Shown: piece after piece, positions 57,751-64,000 of the stretch | Numbering within the stretch: position 1 is the first letter of the stretch | Layout: every line of letters begins with the position of its first letter | Assembly (NCBI GenBank): GCA_963726435.1 | Contig: CAVSCJ010000006.1 | Location: 62,001-126,000, forward strand | DNA length: 64,000 bases | Origin: PALSA-660 sp963726435 | GTDB taxonomy: Bacteria > Actinomycetota > Coriobacteriia > Anaerosomatales > PALSA-660 | Direction of reading: 5' to 3' | Notes under the pieces: generated by a model | The model's database searches: none | What the model saw: the letters and a program-made list of their open reading frames with translations, nothing else | Told to the model about the DNA's origin: nothing | Position numbers and translations under genes: made by a program

Positions 57751-58683
57751 GTGAAGATGGAGATCAACGGGAGCACCCGCCTGGCCGGAGTCATCGGCTG
57801 GCCCATCGACCACTCGCTCTCGCCGGCGATGCACAACGCCGCCTGTGCGCGGCTGGGGCTCGACTGGGTCTACATCCCACTCCCTGTGCGGGAGTACACG
57901 GACGTCGCCGCTGTGGTCACCGCGATCCGCGCGCTTCCCTTCGTTGGCTTCAACGTCACGATGCCCTACAAACGGTTGATGCTCGACCTCTGCGACGAGG
58001 TCGCCGCCCAGGCGAGGCTCGCGGGCGCCGTCAACACAGTGCAGGTGGTCGACGGGCGGCTGATGGGCTACAACACCGACGGGCGCGGTCTGCTCGAGTC
58101 GCTGCGTGACGACGCCGCCTTCGAGCCGGAGGGCAAGCGGGCAGTGGTGCTCGGCTCGGGAGGAGCCGCGAGCGCCATCGTAGCGGCGTTCGGCCTCGCC
58201 CGAGTGGCGCACATGACGATCGTCTCCCGCGATCCTGCGCACGCTGACGAGCTTATAGCGCGGGTGGCACCGCACGCGCGCGACACAGAGCTTCTGGTCG
58301 TTCAAGCGGGTGATGATGCGGCGCCGTACGTGCAGGCGGCCGATCTGGTGGTGAACTCGACGCCGCTCGGCATGCGTCCCGAGGATCCGCTGCCGGTCCG
58401 AGCCGAGTGGCTGCACTCCGGTCAGGTCATCTCCGACATGATCTACAGTCCGCCGGACACCCCGCTGCTGCAGGCCGCGCGGAGCGCCGGCGCGACGGCG
58501 CTCGGTGGTCTGGGGATGCTCGTGGCGCAGGGGGCGATCTCTCTCGAGATCTGGAACGGCGATTCCACCATCAGCGCGCCTAGGGATGTCATGCGCGACG
58601 CGGCTTGTGCCGCGCTCTCGAACGACCGGTCCGGCCACGGCGAAGACGGCGGGGATGTCGCCGCGCTGCTCCCCGGACTCTGA
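57751..58683 (+). CDS. aroE: Shikimate dehydrogenase
   Basis: Reduces 3-dehydroshikimate with NADPH in chorismate synthesis; 310 residues. GWPIDHSLSPAMHNAA, the catalytic lysine in VTMPYKR, GAVNTVQ and GYNTDGRG with the aspartate, VLGSGGAASAIV for NADP, NSTPLGM and MIYSPPDTPLL are seen. GTG 57751 is chosen because AAGGAG lies nine bases upstream; GTG 57718, overlapping the yqeG stop, is an alternative. The C-terminus carries about 25 extra residues (SNDRSGHGEDGG...). Confidence 0.95.
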   Translation: MKMEINGSTRLAGVIGWPIDHSLSPAMHNAACARLGLDWVYIPLPVREYTDVAAVVTAIRALPFVGFNVTMPYKRLMLDLCDEVAAQARLAGAVNTVQVVDGRLMGYNTDGRGLLESLRDDAAFEPEGKRAVVLGSGGAASAIVAAFGLARVAHMTIVSRDPAHADELIARVAPHARDTELLVVQAGDDAAPYVQAADLVVNSTPLGMRPEDPLPVRAEWLHSGQVISDMIYSPPDTPLLQAARSAGATALGGLGMLVAQGAISLEIWNGDSTISAPRDVMRDAACAALSNDRSGHGEDGGDVAALLPGL

Positions 58684-60359
58684 TGCCAGCAGCAAGCGGA
58701 AAGAGACTCGGAAGGATCCTGGTGCAGGCCGGGATCCTTACGGAGCGCCAGCTCGAGAAGGTCATCGCCGAGGCGGGCGACCTCACGCTGACCCAGGCCG
58801 TCGTCGTCAGCAAGCTGGCCACGGAATCGGATGTCGCGCGAGCCGTCGCGGAGCAGACAGGCTTGGACTACGTCGACGTCGCGATGTTCGAGGTCGACGC
58901 CAACGCCTCGACGCTGCTCTCTCCGGACCTCGCCCATCGGTATGAGGTGCTGCCCATCGCTTTCGACGAGGGCAGGCTCGTCGTGGCAATGTCGGATCCA
59001 GCGAACATCTTCGCCATCGACGATCTGCGCATCGTCACGGGCTACGAGATCAGGCCGGTCGTGTCCGCCGAAGGCGATCTGCGGCAGGCCATCGAGAAGT
59101 ACGGCGCCATGCAGGACAGCGTCGATGAGATGGTCGGCGATGCCGCCGACTCCATCGCCATCGGGGCGCGCGGGCACGAGCTCGAGGCCGACGCGGGCGA
59201 GGAGTCCGTCGTCTCCAAGCTGCTGAACCTGGTGATCTCCGAAGCGATACACAGGGGTGCCGGCGACATCTACCTCGAGCCGCAGGAGAGGGACCTCCGG
59301 GTGCGCTTCCGGATCGACGGGGTGTGCCAAGAGGTCATGCGGAGTCCCAAGAAGACCCAGGTCCAGCTGATCAGCCGAGTGAAGATATCGGCAGGGATGG
59401 ACATAGCCGAGCGTCGAATGCCTCAAGACGGCAGGTTCGGCGTCGTGCTCGAGGGGCATGCGGTCGACTTCAGAGTGGCCGTTCTCCCGACGGTTCGGGG
59501 CGAGATGTCGGTCCTGCGACTGCTCACCCACGACTCGATCATGATGTCTCTGAAGGACCTCGGCTTCCTGGAGAAGCCGCTCGAGGCGGTCACCGAGGCC
59601 CTCGCCAAGCCGTACGGCGCCATCCTGGTGACGGGACCGACGGGTTCCGGCAAGTCGACGACGCTCTATGCCGCCATCAACGAGTCCGACGATCCGACCA
59701 TCAACCTCATCACTGTCGAGGACCCCGTCGAGTACCGCCTCGAGGGTCTGTCCCAGGTGCAGGTCCACGAGCGCGCCGGGCTGACCTTCGCATCGGCGCT
59801 GCGCTCGATCCTGCGGCAGGACCCCGACACGGTGATGATCGGGGAGATCCGGGACCTCGAGACCGCGACGATCGCGATCGAGGCCGCCCTCACCGGCCAC
59901 CTCGTGCTCTCAACGCTCCACACCAACACGGCTCCGAGCGCCATCACCCGCCTGACCGAGATGGGCGTGGAGCCGTTCCTCACCGTCTCGGCCATCAACT
60001 GCGTGGTAGCTCAACGTCTCGTGCGTCGACTGTGTGCGGAGTGCAAGGAGGCCTACGTCCCCGAGGAGGAAGCGCTCCGGCGCATCGGCTTCCCATTCGA
60101 GCCGGGAAAGCCGCCGACGCTATACCGTGCTACCGGGTGCAAGAAATGCAACATGATCGGCTACAAGGGCCGCATGGGAGTGCACGAGGTGCTGAAGATG
60201 ACCGAGGCACTCGAGCGCCTGGCCGTCGAACATGCCTCGGCCGACGAGCTCGCCGCGCAGGCGATCGCCGACGGCATGATCCCCCTGAAGCAGGATGGCT
60301 TCGCGAAGGTGGCAGCGGGGACGACCTCACTCGAGGAGATCCTCCGAGTGATCGTATAA
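58683..60359 (+). CDS. pilB: Type IV pilus assembly ATPase PilB (copy 1)
   Basis: Hexameric cytosolic ATPase that powers pilus extension; 558 residues. An N-terminal MshEN-type domain (RLGRILVQAGILTERQLEKV, from residue 8) is followed by the GspE/PilB core: GDIYLEPQERDLRVRFRIDG, Walker A GPTGSGKSTT, ITVEDPVEYRLEG (Asp box), Walker B MIGEIRDLETA, HLVLSTLHTN (His box) and the zinc cysteines CAECKEAY and CKKCN. ATG 58683 overlaps the aroE stop. Only the first half of the MshEN motif is recognisable. Confidence 0.95.
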   Translation: MPAASGKRLGRILVQAGILTERQLEKVIAEAGDLTLTQAVVVSKLATESDVARAVAEQTGLDYVDVAMFEVDANASTLLSPDLAHRYEVLPIAFDEGRLVVAMSDPANIFAIDDLRIVTGYEIRPVVSAEGDLRQAIEKYGAMQDSVDEMVGDAADSIAIGARGHELEADAGEESVVSKLLNLVISEAIHRGAGDIYLEPQERDLRVRFRIDGVCQEVMRSPKKTQVQLISRVKISAGMDIAERRMPQDGRFGVVLEGHAVDFRVAVLPTVRGEMSVLRLLTHDSIMMSLKDLGFLEKPLEAVTEALAKPYGAILVTGPTGSGKSTTLYAAINESDDPTINLITVEDPVEYRLEGLSQVQVHERAGLTFASALRSILRQDPDTVMIGEIRDLETATIAIEAALTGHLVLSTLHTNTAPSAITRLTEMGVEPFLTVSAINCVVAQRLVRRLCAECKEAYVPEEEALRRIGFPFEPGKPPTLYRATGCKKCNMIGYKGRMGVHEVLKMTEALERLAVEHASADELAAQAIADGMIPLKQDGFAKVAAGTTSLEEILRVIV

Positions 60360-60374
60360 GGAGCGCTCAGCAAG

Positions 60375-62040
60375 GTGGCAAAGCGGGGCAAGCGGCTCGG
60401 CCAGATGCTCGTCGATTCGGGTGTCGTCACAGAGGCCCAGCTTGCCGACGCCCTCGAGCTCCAGAAGACCAAAGGGGGCCAGCTCGGGCGCGTGCTCGTG
60501 GAGCTGGGCTACGCCACCCAGTCGGCCATACTCGCGATACTGGCTGAGCAGATCGGCATCCGATTCGTCGAGTTCAAGGACGTGCGCCCCGACGCGAACG
60601 CGGTCGCCGCGGTCCCGCGCGAGCTGGCTGTGCGCTACACGCTCATGCCCATCGGGTTCGACGAGAAGGGCCGGCTCATCGTCGCGATGGCGGACCCCCA
60701 GAACGTGCTCGCTCTCGACGACCTGCGCATCGTGACCGGGTTCGACTGCATCCCGGCCATCGCGACCCGCGAGGACATCTCCTCGACCATCGAGGCCACC
60801 TACCGCGTCGCGACACAGATCGCCGGGGACGCGGAAGAGTCGCTGGGCGACGAGGATCTCGCTGCCCTCTCCGAGGTCACCTCGGACGCCCCGATCGTCA
60901 AGCTGGTCAACTTCATGATCACGAAGGCCGTCACGGAGCGTGCTTCCGACGTCCACATCGAGCCGCAGGACAAGGATCTCCGCGTCCGCTATCGGATCGA
61001 CGGCGTGCTCCACGAGATGATGCGAAGCCCCAAGTCTGCGCAGGCGGCCATCCTGTCGCGCGTGAAGATCATGGCCGACCTGGACATCGCCGAGACCCGC
61101 AAGCCGCAGGATGGTCACATATCGATCAGTGTCGGCGGGCACGGGCTCGACCTTCGTGTGTCGACCCTGCCGACCGTCTACGGCGAGCGGATAGTGCTGC
61201 GCATCCTGCGCAAGGACTCGATCCTGTTGCGCCTCAGCGATCTCGGCTTCCTGCCGAAGTCGCTCGAACTCTTCGAGCAGAGCTTCCGCAAGCCCTACGG
61301 TGCGGTGCTGGTCACCGGTCCGACGGGTTCGGGCAAGTCCACGACGCTCTATGCCGCCGTCAACGTGCTGAATGACGTACAGCGCCACATCCTGACCGTG
61401 GAGGATCCTGTCGAGTACCGCCTCGAGGGGGTCAACCAGATCCAGATGAACGCCCGCGCCGGGCTCTCCTTCGCGGCGGCGTTGCGCTCGTTCCTGCGCT
61501 GCTCACCGGACGTGATCCTCGTCGGCGAGATCCGGGACTCCGAGACCGCCAGGATCGCCATCGAATCGGCGCTAACGGGGCATCTGGTCTCTGTCGACCC
61601 TGCACACCAACGACGCGGCAAGCGCGATCACCCGACTGATCGAGATGGGAGTCGAGCCGTTCCTCATCTCATCGTCGGTCGACTGCGTGCTGGCACAGCG
61701 TCTCGCGCGCACCCTGTGCAGCGAGTGCAAAGAGGAGTACGAACCGCCACAGCGACTTCTGCTTGACGCGGGCTACCCGGCCGACAGCCTGCCCGCCACA
61801 GTCTGGCGCCCGGTCGGTTGCCGTCGCTGCGGCGGGACAGGCTACCGCGGACGCACAGGACTTCACGAGGTGTTGAGCGTCAGCGATGAGATCTCACGCC
61901 TGACCGTGACCGGCGCGTCGTCCGAGGACATCAAGCGCTCCGCCGTCGCGGAGGGGATGCTGACGCTTCGCGAGGACGGTCTGGAGAAGGTCCGCATGGG
62001 TATCACCTCGGTCGAGGAGGTCGCTCGCGTCGTCGTGTGA
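60375..62040 (+). CDS. pilB: Type IV pilus assembly ATPase PilB (copy 2, frameshifted as given)
   Basis: A second GspE/PilB ATPase. The MshEN domain is complete: RLGQMLVDSGVVTEAQLADA... (residues 7-30), a five-residue spacer, QLGRVLVELGYATQSAILAI... (36-59). The core has SDVHIEPQDKDLRVRYRIDG, GPTGSGKSTT, TVEDPVEYRLEG and ILVGEIRDSETA. The frame changes near 61590: GHLVS continues in the next frame as STLHTNDAASAITRLIEMG, then LCSECKEEY, CRRCGGTGYRGR and the end at 62040. One extra T in CTGGTCTCTG would explain it; repaired length is about 554 residues. Confidence 0.88.
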
Positions 62041-62097
62041 CGCCTTGCGTTCGCAGCGAGGCGCCCGCGCGCCGCAAATCCGAAGGAGGGGGAGTAC

Positions 62098-63201
62098 GTG
62101 GAGAAGACGAAGCGCTCCGAGGGCGACAGGTACCCCGTCGATTTGACCGATCTGCTGGCCGAGGTCGCGGACCGAGGCGGCAGCGACCTTCACATCTCGG
62201 CCGGGCGCCGCCCGACCATGCGGAAGAACGGCCTCTTGGCCGAACTCGACTCGCCCCTGCTGCGGCCACTCGACACGCAGACGCTCGTCTACTCGATCAT
62301 GAGCGAGGAGCAGCGCAATCGGTTCGAGCGCCATTGGGAAGCGGACTTCGCCTGCTCGATCCCGGGCGTGGCTCGCTATCGAGTCAATGCCTACTACCAG
62401 CGCGGAAGCGTCGGCGCGGCGTGCCGCTACCTGCCGCCGAGTGTGGGCGACTTCGCCGCCCTGGGCATCCCCGAGATCATGTCCGAGCTCGCCGTCAAAC
62501 CGCGAGGGCTCGTACTCGTCACCGGCCCGGCGGGTTCGGGGAAGACCACCACTCTCGCCTCTGTGATCGACTACATCAATCGAAACCAGCACGTCCACAT
62601 CATCACCATCGAGGACCCGCTCGAGTACCTGCACACGGACCAGCGTTCGATCGTCACGCAGCGTGAGGTGGGAGCCGACACGAAGAGCTTCGCCGAGGCC
62701 GTGCGCTACGTCCTGCGCCAGGATCCCGACATCGTCGTGGTCGGTGAGATGCGCGATCTGGCCACCATCTCGGCCGCGCTCACCGCTGCAGAGACCGGCC
62801 ATCTGGTGTTCGCGACGCTCCACACGCAGGATTCGGCGCAGACGATCGACCGGATCATCGACGTGTTCCCGCACGATCAGCAGCAGCAGGTACGCGTCCA
62901 GCTAGCGGGCACGCTCCAAGGCATCGTCTCGCAGGAGTTGCTGCCCAACGCCGATGGGACAGGGCGGGTCCTCGTCTGCGAGGTGCTCATTCCCAGCGCC
63001 GGCGTGCGCAATCTGATCCGCGAAGCCAAGACGCAACAACTGCCGATGCTGATGCAGACGGGAAAGCATCTCGGGATGATCACGATGGACGAATCCCTTG
63101 CCGATAAGCATCGTCAGGGCCTTATAAGCTACGATATGGCGATGGCGCAGGCGCACGACCCTGGCGTACTGCGCATGCTGTTCGAATCCGCTAGGCGCTG
63201 A
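62098..63201 (+). CDS. pilT: Type IV pilus retraction ATPase PilT
   Basis: Motor for pilus retraction and twitching, 367 residues. The N-terminal PAS-like part (DLTDLLAEVADRGGSDLHISAG) precedes Walker A GPAGSGKTTT, ITIEDPLEYLHTDQRSIVTQREVG, Walker B VVVGEMRDLATI, HLVFATLHTQDSAQTIDRI and FPHDQQQQVRVQLA. The C-terminal part has CEVLIPSAGVRNLIREAKT. GTG 62098 follows AAGGAGGGGGAG. Confidence 0.96.
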   Translation: MEKTKRSEGDRYPVDLTDLLAEVADRGGSDLHISAGRRPTMRKNGLLAELDSPLLRPLDTQTLVYSIMSEEQRNRFERHWEADFACSIPGVARYRVNAYYQRGSVGAACRYLPPSVGDFAALGIPEIMSELAVKPRGLVLVTGPAGSGKTTTLASVIDYINRNQHVHIITIEDPLEYLHTDQRSIVTQREVGADTKSFAEAVRYVLRQDPDIVVVGEMRDLATISAALTAAETGHLVFATLHTQDSAQTIDRIIDVFPHDQQQQVRVQLAGTLQGIVSQELLPNADGTGRVLVCEVLIPSAGVRNLIREAKTQQLPMLMQTGKHLGMITMDESLADKHRQGLISYDMAMAQAHDPGVLRMLFESARR

Positions 63202-63227
63202 CCGGGCGAACCGACAGGGGGGCTCGC

Positions 63228-64000
63228 ATGCCGACTTTCAAGTACGCGGTCCGCGACAAGGCCGGCAAGCCCGTCGAAGGAACGCTGGACGGCGACAACA
63301 AGGATGCCGTCTCCGCCAAGTTGCGTTCGATGGGGTACATCATCGTCAGCCTGGAGCAGCGAGGCGGCATTCGCTCCTCGCTGAGTTCCATCTCATTCGG
63401 CACTGGGGTCAAGACCAAGGACGTCACGCTCTTCTCGCGCCAGTTCGCGACGATGATCGGTGCGGGCCTGTCGCTCACGAAGTGCCTGTCGATCCTCGCC
63501 CAGCAGACCGAGAGCGCTGGGCTGCGCACGATCATCATGCAGATCGGTCACGACGTCGAGTCGGGCCAGTCGCTGTCCGACGCGATGGCGAGGCACCCGA
63601 AGGTCTTCCCGCCGATCTTCGTCAACATGGTCCGCAGCGGCGAGACCGGCGGCGTGCTCGACGAGGTGCTCAACCGGGTGGCGGACCACTTCGAGCGTGA
63701 AGCCATGATCAAGGGCCGGATCAAATCGGCCATGACCTACCCGATCGCGATGGGGTCCCTCGTGCTCCTGATACTCATCGCGATGCTCATATTCGTCGTG
63801 CCGACGTTCCAGTCGATGTTCGCATCGCTCGGCGGCACGTTGCCCCTGCCGACGCAGATCCTTGTCAACATCTCGGACGGCGCCCGCGGGCTCCCTGGCC
63901 TCCTCACCGTCATCGGAGTCATCGCCATTGTGGTCCTGTTCCGCTGGTGGAAGAGCACCGAGTCCGGTCGCTACACGTGGGACGGCATCAAGTTGCGCAT
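63228..64000 (+). CDS. pilC: Type IV pilus inner membrane protein PilC (cut by window end)
   Basis: 257 residues visible; the frame runs past the window. An N-terminal segment (MPTFKYAVRDKAGKPVEGTL) is followed by a GspF domain with LFSRQFATMIGAGLSLTKCL, FPPIFVNMVRSGETGGVLDEVL and RIKSAMTYPIAM, then the first membrane helices (LVLLILIAMLIFVVPTF). PilC is the platform that couples PilB/PilT to pilin. The rest of the pilus operon is expected downstream. Confidence 0.95.
   Translation, partial: MPTFKYAVRDKAGKPVEGTLDGDNKDAVSAKLRSMGYIIVSLEQRGGIRSSLSSISFGTGVKTKDVTLFSRQFATMIGAGLSLTKCLSILAQQTESAGLRTIIMQIGHDVESGQSLSDAMARHPKVFPPIFVNMVRSGETGGVLDEVLNRVADHFEREAMIKGRIKSAMTYPIAMGSLVLLILIAMLIFVVPTFQSMFASLGGTLPLPTQILVNISDGARGLPGLLTVIGVIAIVVLFRWWKSTESGRYTWDGIKLR

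Overview
The window is 64 kb of high-GC bacterial chromosome with short gaps, many overlapping start/stop codons and mainly housekeeping genes. The GC-rich code, many GTG starts, -10-only promoters (including two leaderless-looking starts), an RsbW/SigB-type cassette and the 16S/23S sequence fit an actinobacterial lineage. Class II ribonucleotide reductase, superoxide reductase and type IV pilus genes suggest an anaerobe or microaerophile, perhaps related to Coriobacteriia/OPB41. That placement is inference; no database was searched. I see no transposase, integrase, phage gene, CRISPR array or tRNA.

Layout. 1-2256: a class A penicillin-binding protein cut by the window start, divergent from tyrS. 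2257-7815: one rRNA operon (16S-23S-5S) with two candidate promoters, boxA-like sites and long complementary arms around each rRNA. 7980-10739: a NifU-like Fe-S scaffold, then nrdJ behind two NrdR boxes. 10861-16721: geranylgeranyl-reductase-family flavoprotein, a Cys-rich small protein, an endonuclease III-like glycosylase, a DUF1015 protein, azlCD, a small protein and a rhomboid protease. 16853-21111: LemA, lgt, a DUF3048 lipoprotein and pdxST. 21234-24250: a YebC-type regulator and ruvCAB. 24262-31660: superoxide reductase, folD, a GDT1-type transporter, queH, a PHP protein, queA, an ECF sigma/anti-sigma pair and tgt. 31766-35394: yajC, an HD-domain gene, secD and secF. 35472-45400: a RecJ-HIRAN-RecQ fusion, rel, a metallo-beta-lactamase-fold hydrolase, hisS and aspS. 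45481-47597: a probable 6S RNA, a lipoprotein and rarA. 47676-53605: a DUF948-like protein, an RsbW-like protein, a SigB/SigF-type sigma factor, an AI-2E-family permease, a disrupted alaS and ruvX. 53598-58683: mltG, an ABC exporter, a TPR-like protein, a YqeG phosphatase and aroE. 58683-64000: type IV pilus genes pilB, pilB, pilT and pilC, the last cut by the window end.

The most unusual object is the 1209-residue protein at 35472-39101. It occupies the normal recJ position (secDF-recJ-rel-hisS-aspS) but joins a complete RecJ nuclease, a HIRAN domain and a RecQ-type helicase in one chain. Other points of note are the 6S RNA candidate, the NrdR-box pair overlapping the nrdJ promoter, tandem PilB ATPases of which only the second keeps both halves of a c-di-GMP-binding MshEN motif, and several frame disruptions (alaS, an ABC ATPase, pilB2, probably a TPR-like gene) that may be assembly errors.
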